Positions 14,640 to 23,204 of a stretch of 26,729 nucleotides of DNA are shown here, piece by piece. Position 1 is the first letter of the stretch; each line of letters starts with the position of its first letter. The DNA is taken from the NCBI GenBank assembly GCA_946887025.1, contig CAMPJY010000017.1:1-26729 (forward strand), read 5' to 3'. The position numbers and the translations under genes were made by a program. This DNA is from an uncultured Salinimicrobium sp. Its GTDB lineage: Bacteria; Bacteroidota; Bacteroidia; Flavobacteriales; Flavobacteriaceae. The notes under the pieces were generated by a model. The model was not told where the DNA came from. It made no database searches and worked only from the letters and a program-made list of their open reading frames with translations.

Positions 14640-16040
14640 ATGCAATTTAGCCATAACGAAGAAAATAATTTCTCTCTCTCCCGTTTTGAATCCATGCTTA
14701 AAACCAACGATGTGTTGTTTTTTGATTCAAGCGAATTTGAAAATATAATTCAGCACTACCTCGAAAACGGAAAGTTTGCCCTTGCTAAGAAGGCCATTAA
14801 AATGGGGCTCGCGCAGCACCCTAGTTCCACGAACCTGAAACTTTTTAAAGTGGAAATCCTGATCTTCGAGGACAAACTGGATTCAGCTGAGAATTTGTTG
14901 AACGAAGTATACGACCTGGAGGCTTCCAACGAGGAGATCTATATTCAGAAAGCAAATATACTTTCGAAAAAAGATCTGCATCAGGACGCGATTGAAATGC
15001 TGTTGAAGGCTCTTGAGATCACTCTTGATGAAGCGGATGTCTATTCCCTTCTCGGAATGGAATACCTGTACATCGAGGATTTTGAAAATGCCAAACAGAG
15101 CTTCATGCGATGCCTGGAGGCGGATGAACTGGATTACTCTTCCCTGTACAACATCATATACTGTTTCGAATACCTGGAGCAGAAAATGGATGCCATTGAG
15201 TTTCTCAATACTTTTCTGGACCAGCACCCCTATTCAGAAATCGGTTGGCATCAGCTGGGAAAACAATACTTCGACCTAAAAAAGTACAAGAAGGCCCTCG
15301 CAGCTTTTGACTTTGCCATTATCAGTGACGACCAATTCATCGGTGCCTATCTTGAAAAAGGAAAGGTGCTGGAGAAACTGGGGCGTTATAATGAAGCCAT
15401 TGAAAATTACAATATCACCGTTGAACTGGATGACCCCACTTCCTTTGCATATCTGAGAATCGGACGATGCTATGAGAAACTGGGACTGGAAGACCTGGCG
15501 CTGAAATACTACCGGAAGACGGTCCATGAGGACCCTCTTCTTGATAAGGGCTGGATTGCGATCACAGATTTTTTCATCAAAAAGCTCAACTACAGGAAAG
15601 CCCTGTACTACATCAACAAGGCTATTGGCATTGATGAGGAAAATGTACTTTACTGGAAACGCTATGCCAAGATCAACCTGCGACTGAACCTGTATGAGGA
15701 AGCTGAGCGGGGATTCCGACGCAGTCTGGAACTGGGGAATTATGAACTGGAGACCTGGATCCACAGATGTGATAATCTTATAAAGCTGAGGGAATTTCCC
15801 GCGGCAGTGGAAAATCTTTTGCAAGCCATGGAATTTTACCCGGAAACCGCCGAAATCGAATTCCGGCTGGCAGGACTCTATTTCAGTATTGCCCAGGGGG
15901 AAAAAGGATATTTCCACCTGGACGCAGCGCTAAAACTGGATGCGGAATATTACTTCATCCTTGAGGAGCTGTTCCCAAAGATCTTTGCCCGCAAAACCAT
16001 AAAAAGTAAAATAAGCTCCTTTCAGAATACCTGCAGTTAA
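14640..16040 (+). CDS. Cytoplasmic TPR-repeat protein
   Basis: A 466-residue protein made almost entirely of tetratricopeptide repeats, roughly ten, from about 35 to 440. Clear examples are the A/G-Y-x-x-A and A-L-x-x-Y-x-K patterns in KYKKALAAFDFAIISD, RYNEAIENYNITVELD and DLALKYYRKTVHEDP. There is no signal peptide or membrane segment, so it is likely a cytoplasmic scaffold for protein-protein contacts. The N-terminal 30 residues are Phe/Asn/Ser-rich and lie outside the repeats. The partner is unknown. The first DUF368 gene starts 33 bases later. TAACTTTA at 14603-14610 resembles a -7 element without a good -33 TTG. The family call is secure; the function is not. Confidence 0.85.
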   Translation: MQFSHNEENNFSLSRFESMLKTNDVLFFDSSEFENIIQHYLENGKFALAKKAIKMGLAQHPSSTNLKLFKVEILIFEDKLDSAENLLNEVYDLEASNEEIYIQKANILSKKDLHQDAIEMLLKALEITLDEADVYSLLGMEYLYIEDFENAKQSFMRCLEADELDYSSLYNIIYCFEYLEQKMDAIEFLNTFLDQHPYSEIGWHQLGKQYFDLKKYKKALAAFDFAIISDDQFIGAYLEKGKVLEKLGRYNEAIENYNITVELDDPTSFAYLRIGRCYEKLGLEDLALKYYRKTVHEDPLLDKGWIAITDFFIKKLNYRKALYYINKAIGIDEENVLYWKRYAKINLRLNLYEEAERGFRRSLELGNYELETWIHRCDNLIKLREFPAAVENLLQAMEFYPETAEIEFRLAGLYFSIAQGEKGYFHLDAALKLDAEYYFILEELFPKIFARKTIKSKISSFQNTCS

Positions 16041-16045
16041 TTCTT

Positions 16046-16053
16046 TAACTTTG
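16046..16053 (+). promoter_or_regulatory. Possible -7 element before the DUF368 pair
   Basis: TAACTTTG matches the TAnnTTTG consensus exactly, 20 bases before the first DUF368 start, in the 33-base gap after the TPR gene. No TTG lies at the expected distance, so it is tentative. If real, the DUF368-aroE group has its own promoter. Confidence 0.4.
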
Positions 16054-16073
16054 CGCACCCCAAAATAGTCTAA

Positions 16074-17045
16074 ATGCGACGAAGTTTTTTGAATTACAGT
16101 TTTGTTACTCTTAAGGGATTGGCCATGGGCGCAGCCGACGTGGTGCCCGGAGTTTCAGGTGGGACTATAGCCTTTATTTCCGGGATCTATGAGGAATTGA
16201 TCAAGACCATTGACAATCTGGATATGGGAATCCTTACCAAGGCCAGAAAACAGGGAGTCAAAACCGCCTGGAGAGACTACAACCTCTCCTTTTTATTTGC
16301 CCTGGTTTTAGGGATTGCAATAAGCATTCTGACCTTTGCCAAGGTGATCAGTTATCTTCTGGATAACGAACCGGTCATTCTCTGGTCCTTCTTTTTCGGT
16401 CTCGTGATCGCCAGTATCGTTTACATTTCCGGGCAGATCCAGAAATGGAACTGGAAAACCATCCTTGGACTACTTTTAGGGGCCGTGGTTTCTTATTTTG
16501 TAACCATCGCAGAACCTGTTACTTCGCCCGACAGTTACTGGTTTTTATTACTTTCAGGGTTTATTGCAATCATTGCAATGATCCTTCCCGGGATTTCAGG
16601 AGCTTTCATTTTACTTTTGCTGGGGTCTTATCACGTGGTAATTGGAAGCATCAATGAATTTACTTCTGCAGTTTTCAGCATGAACTGGAATGCCGCCCTA
16701 CTGGCAGCAACAAAACTGGGAACCTTCGCTGTGGGGGCGCTTTTAGGAATAAAAGTGTTTTCAAAAGTGCTTACCTGGATGTTCGAAAACTATAAGAATA
16801 TTACCCTTGCCCTTTTGACTGGTTTCATGGTGGGCTCGTTGAACAAGATCTGGCCCTGGAAAAAAGTCCTGACCACCTATACCAATTCCCACGGGGAGGT
16901 GGTGCCCATCCTTGAAAAGAGTATACTACCCGGACAATTTGAAGGCGACCCACAGATTTTGAGTGCCATCATAGCTGCAATTGGTGGATTTTTACTTATT
17001 TTCCTTCTCGAAAAACTGGCAGTCAGAAAGAAAGGTAAGATATAG
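16074..17045 (+). CDS. DUF368 (PopT-type) polyprenyl-phosphate transporter, copy 1
   Basis: A 323-residue polytopic membrane protein of the DUF368 family. Members have been shown in other bacteria to help return the lipid carrier undecaprenyl phosphate across the inner membrane for reuse in cell-wall and surface-glycan synthesis. The sequence has about eight hydrophobic segments and a two-fold internal repeat: the signature PGVSGG (25-30) is echoed by PGISGA (172-177), each at the start of a membrane hairpin, as expected of an inverted-topology transporter. GLAMGAADVVPG is the family's N-terminal hallmark. It lies 33 bases after the TPR gene and 2 bases before a second, diverged copy, with aroE overlapping that copy. 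Length is typical (about 300). Confidence 0.9.
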   Translation: MRRSFLNYSFVTLKGLAMGAADVVPGVSGGTIAFISGIYEELIKTIDNLDMGILTKARKQGVKTAWRDYNLSFLFALVLGIAISILTFAKVISYLLDNEPVILWSFFFGLVIASIVYISGQIQKWNWKTILGLLLGAVVSYFVTIAEPVTSPDSYWFLLLSGFIAIIAMILPGISGAFILLLLGSYHVVIGSINEFTSAVFSMNWNAALLAATKLGTFAVGALLGIKVFSKVLTWMFENYKNITLALLTGFMVGSLNKIWPWKKVLTTYTNSHGEVVPILEKSILPGQFEGDPQILSAIIAAIGGFLLIFLLEKLAVRKKGKI

Positions 17046-17047
17046 AA

Positions 17048-18070
17048 ATGCAACCCTCCCGAAGCTTTAGCGACAGAATCCTTTTGGTTATTAAAGGTAT
17101 CGCTATGGGTGCCGCCAATAAGGTGCCGGGGGTTTCGGGAGGGATGGTAGCATTTGTTGCGGGCTTTTATGAGGAATTCATCTATTCCCTTCAGAAAATA
17201 AATTACAAGGCCCTGAAGCTCATCCTGAACGGACGCTTCAGCAGTTTCTTTAACTATATCAATGGCAGATTCCTCATCCTGCTCATTAGCGGGATGGTCA
17301 TCAGCTACTTCAGTGTGTCCCTGTTGCTGGATTACCTGATACTGAGGTACGAGCTTTACGTCTGGGCTGCTTTTTTCGGAATGATCGTAGGTTCTATTTA
17401 CTATGTCAGTAAAGATTTTGAGAACTGGAGCAGGAAAAATATCCTCCTTATGGTCTTCGGGCTTCTGATTGGGATTAGCCTCAGTTTTTTTGATCCGGCT
17501 AAAGAAAATGACAACCTGTGGTTCGTTTTTTTCTGTGGCATTATTGGAGTATCAGGGCAGACGCTTCCCGGCTTGTCAGGGTCCTTCATCATCATGTTGT
17601 TTGGGAACTACGTGCTCCTGCTGGTAGATTCCGTAAATGCGCTCTTTCTGACGGTCGTAGATATTCTTCAATGGGATTTTTCCTTTGTTTCGGATCCGGT
17701 GAGGACAAGGTTGCTGAAAGTGCTCGCTGTATTTTCTCTGGGTTCCATAGTTGGTCTGGTCAGCCTCTCCCACCTTCTGGGCTTCCTTCTGAAAAATTAT
17801 AAAAATGCGACCTATGCCGTGATCATTGGTTTTATCACGGGATCCCTGGGCGTTGTCTGGCCCTGGAAAAATGAAATATACAGCTCAGACGAGAATGGCT
17901 CGCCTTTATTGGATAGTAGCGGGCAGAGGATCGTGGAAAGTTATCATCGTTATTTCCCCGAAATTGGTTCTCAGGAAACCTGGATGGCGATCTTTTTCAT
18001 TTTTATAGGCATAATGATAGTGGTATCTTTGGAAATGTATGAGAAAAGAATTTCAAGAAAACCTGCGTAG
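17048..18070 (+). CDS. DUF368 (PopT-type) polyprenyl-phosphate transporter, copy 2
   Basis: A 340-residue paralogue of the preceding gene, from an old tandem duplication: order of segments and signatures are the same but much of the sequence differs. It carries GIAMGAANKVPGVSGG (17-32) and the second-half repeat LPGLSGS (173-179). The D-V/N-K change after GAA (GAAD to GAAN) and a longer loop near 280-305 distinguish it from copy 1. The ATG is 2 bases after the copy 1 stop, so the pair is translationally coupled. The last 32 bases overlap the start of aroE. Predicted inner-membrane lipid-carrier transporter; whether the two copies form a heterodimer or handle different carriers is unknown. Confidence 0.9.
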   Translation: MQPSRSFSDRILLVIKGIAMGAANKVPGVSGGMVAFVAGFYEEFIYSLQKINYKALKLILNGRFSSFFNYINGRFLILLISGMVISYFSVSLLLDYLILRYELYVWAAFFGMIVGSIYYVSKDFENWSRKNILLMVFGLLIGISLSFFDPAKENDNLWFVFFCGIIGVSGQTLPGLSGSFIIMLFGNYVLLLVDSVNALFLTVVDILQWDFSFVSDPVRTRLLKVLAVFSLGSIVGLVSLSHLLGFLLKNYKNATYAVIIGFITGSLGVVWPWKNEIYSSDENGSPLLDSSGQRIVESYHRYFPEIGSQETWMAIFFIFIGIMIVVSLEMYEKRISRKPA

Positions 18071-18800
18071 ATTTGGCCTGTTAGGGAGAAACATCTCCTA
18101 TTCCTTTTCCAGGGGGTATTTCAGTCGAAAATTTGAAAGAGAGGGTATTAACGCCTCTTATGAAAACTTTGATCTGGCAGACATTTCTGAACTTCCAAAA
18201 GTGCTGGAAAAGAATCCTGACCTTAGAGGTTTGAACGTCACTATCCCCTATAAAGAAGATATTCTACCCCTTCTGGATGAAATTGACCCTATTGCCAAAA
18301 GAATTGGGGCGATAAATACTGTAAAAATCCTCGACAATGGAAAACTTCAGGGGTTCAACACCGATTACGTTGGTTTTTCTCAGGCTATTAAACCATTCCT
18401 TCGTCCCCATCACGAGAAGGCCCTTATTCTTGGTACCGGAGGTGCTTCCAAAGCTGTTGTTTTTGCCCTTAATGATCTGGGAATCATCCCAATTTCTGTC
18501 TCGCGTTCTCCGGAAAGCGGCAGGCTGACCTATGAAGATCTCGATGAAGAAATTCTCAGGGATCATTCCGTCATAATCAACTGTACTCCCCTGGGAACAT
18601 CCCCGAGAACAGAAGAGTTCCCTCCTATCCCTTTTGATTTTATCAATGATCAGCACCTGGTCTTTGACCTGATATACAACCCTTCTGAAACTAAGCTGAT
18701 GCAGCTGGCCTCGCAAAAAGGAGCCAGCGTAAGCAATGGTCTTAGGATGCTTGAACTACAGGCCGAAAAAAGCTGGGAACACTGGAATTCTCCTGCCTGA
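18039..18800 (+). CDS. aroE: Shikimate dehydrogenase
   Basis: A 253-residue NADP-dependent enzyme reducing 3-dehydroshikimate to shikimate in aromatic amino acid synthesis. The substrate domain has RFGLLGRNISYSFS (11-24), the catalytic Lys K72 in NVTIPYK, N93 and D109 in GFNTDY. The nucleotide domain has GTGGASKAV (132-140), a variant of GxGGxxxA. The NCTPLGT segment and the C-terminal NGLRMLELQA are also present. The ATG at 18039 is the only ATG ahead of the conserved start; it overlaps copy 2 of DUF368 by 32 bases and gives about nine residues more than many homologues. An alternative non-ATG start nearer residue 10 cannot be excluded. Coupling to the lipid-carrier pair appears to be by overlap only, with no evident pathway link. 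Confidence 0.94.
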   Translation: MRKEFQENLRRFGLLGRNISYSFSRGYFSRKFEREGINASYENFDLADISELPKVLEKNPDLRGLNVTIPYKEDILPLLDEIDPIAKRIGAINTVKILDNGKLQGFNTDYVGFSQAIKPFLRPHHEKALILGTGGASKAVVFALNDLGIIPISVSRSPESGRLTYEDLDEEILRDHSVIINCTPLGTSPRTEEFPPIPFDFINDQHLVFDLIYNPSETKLMQLASQKGASVSNGLRMLELQAEKSWEHWNSPA

Positions 18801-18831
18801 AAGTTTTTGCACGGACTAATACAAAAGCATT

Positions 18832-18851
18832 TAAAACCTTGTTAGGTTTTA
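18832..18851. repeat. Palindrome spanning the -33 element before the DUF349 gene
   Basis: A perfect 8-bp inverted repeat (TAAAACCT 18832-18839 / AGGTTTTA 18844-18851) with a 4-nt loop TGTT. The -33 TTG of the next promoter (18839-18841) is at its loop. It lies 31 bases after the aroE stop and might be a weak terminator for aroE or an operator for the DUF349 gene. Confidence 0.5.
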
Positions 18852-18869
18852 CGGGAGTTATTATCTTTC
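18839..18869 (+). promoter_or_regulatory. Promoter for the DUF349 gene
   Basis: TTG at 18839-18841 and TATCTTTC at 18862-18869, spaced by 20 bases, differ from the -33/-7 consensus only in the last base of the -7 box. The start ATG is 37 bases further. It makes the DUF349 gene a separate unit from aroE. Confidence 0.55.
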
Positions 18870-18906
18870 AGGAATAATTCATTAAGGAACCTTAACATTG
18901 AAAGAT

Positions 18907-21051
18907 ATGTCTGACAACGAAAAAATGCCCGACCAAAATCTTCCCAATCAGGATGAAAAGAAGCGTGACCAGGATCTGGAATCCCAGCATCAGGAGTCAA
19001 CTCAATCTGCAGAAGAAAATGTAGCTTCAGAAACAGATAAATCCGGGGAGACTACCCCTAAAGAGGAAGTTTTTCCAAGTGAATCTGCTGGGGAAAAGGA
19101 TTCGGAGTCCAAAGTTGAGCATGACGATACTGCAAATGTTGAGGAATCCTCAGCTGTTTCCAAAGAAGCTGAAAAAGAAAAAATTGAGGAAGAAGAAACT
19201 CCTTCGGAGGAGGAAATAATAGACGATCCTGAAGATCAGCCCGAACCAAGAGGCAAGAAAGATGCTCAAAGCGAACTGGATGACGCCGTTGCCGAACACA
19301 GCGAAGATGAAACAGCGAATGAGCGCCACGGGATAGAGAAGAAGGATTATCATGCCATGAACAAAGAAGCCCTGGTTGAGGAACTGGAAAAGCTCCTGAA
19401 AAAAGAGAAGGTGCAGGCTATTAAGGAGCATGTGGAGGAGATCAAAACTGAATTCAACGCCAAATTTGATGAGGAAGTAGAGGAGAAAAAGGAGGAGTTT
19501 CTGGCTGACGGCGGAAATATTATCGACTTCCACTACTCCACTCCCTTGAAGAAACAGTTTAATTCCCTGTACTTCGATTACAAAGAAAAGAGAAACAAAT
19601 ACTACCAGCAGCTGAAGCAGGACCATAACAAAAACCTGGAGAAGCGCCTGGAGATCATAGAAGAGCTAAAAGGCCTTATCGATGTAGAGGAAAACATAAA
19701 CACTACCTACAGGCATTTTAAGGAGCTACAGGAGCGCTGGAGGATTGCGGGAGCAATTCCAAGGGACAAGTACAATAATGTATGGAACACCTACCATCAC
19801 CACGTCGAGAATTTCTATGATTTCCTTCATTTGAACAGGGAATTCAGGGATCTTGATTTCAAACACAATCTTGAACAGAAACTAAAGATCATTTCCAGGG
19901 CAGAGGAACTTACTCAGGAGGAGGATACGAATCGTGCTTTCAGGGAACTGCAAATGCTTCATAAAATGTGGAAAGAGGACCTGGGGCCGGTGGAGAAAGA
20001 ATATCGGGAGGATATCTGGCAGAAATTCAGTGAGGCAACCAGGAAAATCCATGATAAGAGGCAGGAGTATTTTGATCAGCAGGAAAAAAGTTACGAAAAG
20101 AACCTCGAAAAGAAACGTGAGATCATTGAACAGTTAAGGCAGATCTCCGATGCGGAATACAAGGTCCACAAGCAATGGCAACAGAAGATCCATGAGGTGG
20201 AAGCACTAAGGGAGCAATTTTTTAATGCCGGAAAAGTTCCAAGAGAAGTGAACGACAAGACCTGGAAGGATTTCAAGGAGGTCGTGAGAAACTTCAACAG
20301 GAACAAGAATGCTTTCTATAAAAACCAGAAAAAGGACCAGTATGAAAATCTGGAAAAGAAGCTTGCCCTGGTTCAGATTGCTGAAGACAATAAGGACAGC
20401 GAAGATTTTAAGGCTACTACTGCCCTGATGAAGAAAATCCAGGACGACTGGAAGACAATAGGACACGTACCCAGGAAGGACAGTGACAAGATCTGGAAAC
20501 AGTTCAAAAATGCCTGTAATCATTATTTTGACAGGCTTCATGCCTCCAGAAATGAGGAAAACAAGGAAGAGGCTGAGGCTTTTGATAAAAAGAAAGAGCT
20601 TTTGGATGCCCTGAAAAATCTTGAATTCAGTGGAGACCGTAAAAAAGACTTACCTGAGATCAAAAAATTCATTGAAGACTGGAAGAATGCCGGAAAAGTG
20701 CCTCATGCCAAACGATATATAGAAGGCAAATTCAACAAAGCCCTTGATCAGGCTTTCGAACGACTGGATCTGGACAAGACGCAGACGGAAATGCTGAAGT
20801 ATGAAAACAAGGTGCAGGCTCTGGAAGAAGCAGATGATAACAGGAAGATCAACAACGAACACTATTTCCTTACCAAAAAAATAGAAGAGACCAAGGCAGA
20901 GATACGGCAGCTTGAAAACAACCTGCAGTTCTTTTCAAATGTGGATGATGAAAATCCTTTAGTGAAGGAGGTTCACGCGAACATTCAGAACCACAAGGAT
21001 CAGCTGGTCATCTGGCAGGAAAAACTGGAGAAAATTAAGACCTTGTATTAA
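18907..21051 (+). CDS. DUF349-repeat protein
   Basis: A 714-residue acidic, highly helical protein. Residues 1-130 are low complexity (Glu/Asp/Ser/Lys-rich) and probably disordered. From about 195 on it has repeated DUF349 units of about 75 residues, each with a W-x-x-x-G-x-x-P-R/H core followed by a W-x-x-F helix: around WRIAGAIPRDK, MWKEDLGPVEKE, FFNAGKVPRE, DWKTIGHVPRKD and DWKNAGKVPHAK, so five clear repeats. The C-terminal about 60 residues form a coiled coil. DUF349 proteins are common in Bacteroidota and Actinomycetota; the biochemical role is not established to my knowledge. There is no signal peptide. I start at ATG 18907 rather than the in-frame TTG at 18898, which adds only three residues. 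A terminator follows the stop. Confidence 0.85.
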   Translation: MSDNEKMPDQNLPNQDEKKRDQDLESQHQESTQSAEENVASETDKSGETTPKEEVFPSESAGEKDSESKVEHDDTANVEESSAVSKEAEKEKIEEEETPSEEEIIDDPEDQPEPRGKKDAQSELDDAVAEHSEDETANERHGIEKKDYHAMNKEALVEELEKLLKKEKVQAIKEHVEEIKTEFNAKFDEEVEEKKEEFLADGGNIIDFHYSTPLKKQFNSLYFDYKEKRNKYYQQLKQDHNKNLEKRLEIIEELKGLIDVEENINTTYRHFKELQERWRIAGAIPRDKYNNVWNTYHHHVENFYDFLHLNREFRDLDFKHNLEQKLKIISRAEELTQEEDTNRAFRELQMLHKMWKEDLGPVEKEYREDIWQKFSEATRKIHDKRQEYFDQQEKSYEKNLEKKREIIEQLRQISDAEYKVHKQWQQKIHEVEALREQFFNAGKVPREVNDKTWKDFKEVVRNFNRNKNAFYKNQKKDQYENLEKKLALVQIAEDNKDSEDFKATTALMKKIQDDWKTIGHVPRKDSDKIWKQFKNACNHYFDRLHASRNEENKEEAEAFDKKKELLDALKNLEFSGDRKKDLPEIKKFIEDWKNAGKVPHAKRYIEGKFNKALDQAFERLDLDKTQTEMLKYENKVQALEEADDNRKINNEHYFLTKKIEETKAEIRQLENNLQFFSNVDDENPLVKEVHANIQNHKDQLVIWQEKLEKIKTLY

Positions 21052-21075
21052 AGAAGGATTTTGCCGAAATCAGTT

Positions 21076-21107
21076 GCCCGGGTTTTTAAGCCCGGGTTTA
21101 TTGTTTT
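21076..21107 (+). terminator. Terminator after the DUF349 gene
   Basis: The CCCGGG at 21077-21082 pairs with CCCGGG at 21091-21096; the stem extends inward (TTT with AAG, one wobble) and is followed by TTTATTGTTTTT. It lies 24 bases after the stop codon and before the convergent mazG gene. Confidence 0.75.
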
Positions 21108-21144
21108 TAAAAAGTTTGGCTTCAGGTTAATTCCGCGGGAGTTT

Positions 21145-21918
21145 TTAAATTTTCTTAGCCTCTTCCCAGAAAACATCCATTTCCGCCAGAGTCATCTCCC
21201 GCAGAGTTTTATTCTGTTCCCGGGCCTTTGCTTCCAGATACTGAAAACGTTTAATGAATTTCTTGTTGGTGCGTTCTAAAGCATTTTCCGGGTTTATTTT
21301 AAGGAAGCGGGCATAATTTATCATGGAGAACAAAACATCCCCAAATTCGGCCTCCATGGCCTCCCTGTTCTCAGAATCCACCTCATGCTGTAGCTCCTCC
21401 AGCTCCTCTTTCAATTTTTCAAATACCTGCTGAGGTTCTTCCCAATCAAATCCGACCCCGGCTACCTTTTCCTGTATCCGGCTGGCTTTTACAAGCGCGG
21501 GCAGAGAGGAAGGTACCCCCTCCAGCACACTTTTCTTTCCCTCCTTTAATTTCAGACTTTCCCAATTCTTCTTGACATCTTCCTCATTGTCAACTTTGGT
21601 GTCTCCATAGATATGAGGATGGCGGTGGATCAGCTTTTCGCAGATCTCATTTGCGACATCGGAAATGTCAAAATCCCCGGTTTCACTCCCAATTCTCGAA
21701 TAGAATACAATATGAAGCAACAGGTCCCCCAATTCTTTTTTCACCTCCTGCAGATCGTCATCAAGAATGGCATCGCCAAGTTCATAGGTCTCTTCAATAG
21801 TGAGGTGCCTGAGAGTCTGCATGGTCTGCTTCCTGTCCCACGGGCACTGCTCCCGGAGCTCATCCATTATTGTCAATAATCTGTCTAAGGCTTTAAGTTG
21901 ATCTTTTCGGGAATTCAT
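21145..21918 (-). CDS. mazG: Nucleoside triphosphate pyrophosphohydrolase MazG
   Basis: A 257-residue all-helical enzyme that cleaves NTPs or dNTPs to the monophosphate and pyrophosphate, clearing abnormal nucleotides; in E. coli it also affects (p)ppGpp levels. Two MazG domains are present. The first (about 15-120) carries CPWDRKQT, the metal-binding EETYELGDAI and KKELGDLLLHIVFYSRIG; the second (about 160-245) carries EEPQQVFEKLKEELEELQ and EFGDVLFSMINYARF. Length is normal. It is convergent with the DUF349 gene and downstream of the DUF5606 gene, from which a terminator separates it, so it may have its own promoter. A weak candidate is TAAATTGC on the minus strand shortly upstream. Confidence 0.94.
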   Translation of the reverse strand: MNSRKDQLKALDRLLTIMDELREQCPWDRKQTMQTLRHLTIEETYELGDAILDDDLQEVKKELGDLLLHIVFYSRIGSETGDFDISDVANEICEKLIHRHPHIYGDTKVDNEEDVKKNWESLKLKEGKKSVLEGVPSSLPALVKASRIQEKVAGVGFDWEEPQQVFEKLKEELEELQHEVDSENREAMEAEFGDVLFSMINYARFLKINPENALERTNKKFIKRFQYLEAKAREQNKTLREMTLAEMDVFWEEAKKI

Positions 21919-21971
21919 GGTTTCAGGTTTAGGAATGCAATTTAAGGAGCTTTAGGCAGAAATACGGCAAT

Positions 21972-22002
21972 AAAAAAAGCTGAGCCTGTAACAGGATCAG
22001 CT
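21972..22002 (-). terminator. Terminator after the DUF5606 gene
   Basis: On the minus strand an 11-bp stem with one mismatch (arms at 22002-21992 and 21988-21978, loop TTA) is followed by a run of seven T (21978-21972). It starts 23 bases after the DUF5606 stop and separates that gene from mazG. Confidence 0.85.
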
Positions 22003-22025
22003 TATATCACTTAAAAAGAAAATCA

Positions 22026-22532
22026 CTATTCTTCCTCGTCCTTAGCTTTCTTTGCAGCAGATTTCTTTTTTGTCTTCTTTTCGTCAGCATCTTTAACCTC
22101 AGATTCCGCTTCAGAGGCTTCTGTTTCTGAATCCTGAGCTTCTGATTTCTGAAAACTGGTGACCCCTTTGCTTATCAAAAGGTTGTACCACTGCATGATC
22201 TTCTTGATATCACTGATGTAAACCCGGTCCACATCATAATCGGGAAGGATTTCAGCAAAATAATTTTCAAGTTTCTCCTTGGATTCCTTATGACTTATGG
22301 CCTCTCCCCCATTCTCTTTTTCATATATCTTCTGAAAAATTTCCCTCAATGGGACTTCTTCAGTATATGTATAAACCGCAATTTCACTCAGCAGGCTTAC
22401 ATTGTGGCGGATATTCACCGAGATTTTCTTTCCGTCAAGCATGGATTCTGCAACAAATCCTCCTCTGGTTTGAGCCTTCAGCTCATATAATCCCGGTTTA
22501 CCGGAGATTGACAATACTTTATCTAATTCCAT
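22026..22532 (-). CDS. DUF5606-type protein of unknown function
   Basis: A 168-residue cytoplasmic protein. The conserved part (about 1-125) begins MELDKVLSISGKPGLYELKA and includes SMLDGKKISVNIRHNVSLLSEIAVY, split here as SMLDGKKISVN and SLLSEIAVY, followed by a DYDVDRVYISDIKKIMQWYN-type helix. The tail (about 130-168) is Glu/Ser/Lys/Ala-rich and probably disordered. I recognise it as the DUF5606 family found beside def, ruvX and mazG in Bacteroidota. No catalytic motif is evident. I chose the ATG at 22532 because the longer frame adds ten residues not typical of the family. It lies 55 bases downstream of def and ends at its own terminator. Confidence 0.8.
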   Translation of the reverse strand: MELDKVLSISGKPGLYELKAQTRGGFVAESMLDGKKISVNIRHNVSLLSEIAVYTYTEEVPLREIFQKIYEKENGGEAISHKESKEKLENYFAEILPDYDVDRVYISDIKKIMQWYNLLISKGVTSFQKSEAQDSETEASEAESEVKDADEKKTKKKSAAKKAKDEEE

Positions 22533-22587
22533 AATTTTCTTTTGTGGGAGGCAAATATCCAATCTCTGCCCAAATATTCAAAACTAT

Positions 22588-23178
22588 TTAGCGTCCTTTT
22601 TTGATTTCAGGGAAACGCATCCTGTAATCCACACTAATCTTCCCTTTGGCAATATTGGTCAGCTTTCCTTTTATCAGACGCTTTTTTAGTGAAGAAAGTT
22701 TATCCGTAAAAAGGATTCCCTCTATATGGTCGTATTCATGCTGAATGACCCGTGCAGATAATCCGGTAAAGGTATCTTTGTGCTCCTCGAAATTCTCGTC
22801 CAGATATTCAATGGTAATATCGGATTTTCTGAAGACGTCTTCCCTTATGTCCGGGATGCTCAGACAACCTTCATTAAAGGCCCACTCATCCCCTTCTTCC
22901 TTCAGGATCCGCGGATTAATGAAAACCTTTTTCAGGTTCCTTAGCTCTGTTTTCTCTTCTTCCTTCAGTTCCTCATCTTCGGCAAACGGAGTTGCATCCA
23001 CCACAAATAATCGGATAGGCAATCCCACCTGCGGGGCGGCGATCCCTACACCATAAGCGTGATACATGGTATCCCACATATTCTGAATAAGCTCGTCCAG
23101 TTTAGGATAGTCTTTATTGATTTCTTTCCCTTTCTTCCTTAAAACAGGATCCCCGTAGGCTACTATTGGTAACACCAT
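22588..23178 (-). CDS. def: Peptide deformylase
   Basis: A 196-residue metalloenzyme that removes the formyl group from the N-terminal Met of new proteins. All three motifs are present: GVGIAAPQVG (43-52), EGCLSIP (103-109, metal ligand C105) and QHEYDH (146-151, ligands H147 and H151, catalytic E148). The N-terminus VLPIVAYGDPVLRK is typical. Compared with E. coli Def (about 169 residues) it has an acidic insertion near 66-80, as is common in Bacteroidota. It lies between ruvX (64 bases upstream) and the DUF5606 gene (55 bases downstream) on the same strand. Confidence 0.96.
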   Translation of the reverse strand: MVLPIVAYGDPVLRKKGKEINKDYPKLDELIQNMWDTMYHAYGVGIAAPQVGLPIRLFVVDATPFAEDEELKEEEKTELRNLKKVFINPRILKEEGDEWAFNEGCLSIPDIREDVFRKSDITIEYLDENFEEHKDTFTGLSARVIQHEYDHIEGILFTDKLSSLKKRLIKGKLTNIAKGKISVDYRMRFPEIKKGR

Positions 23179-23204
23179 TTTTTTCTAATATATATTTTTT
23201 GAAT

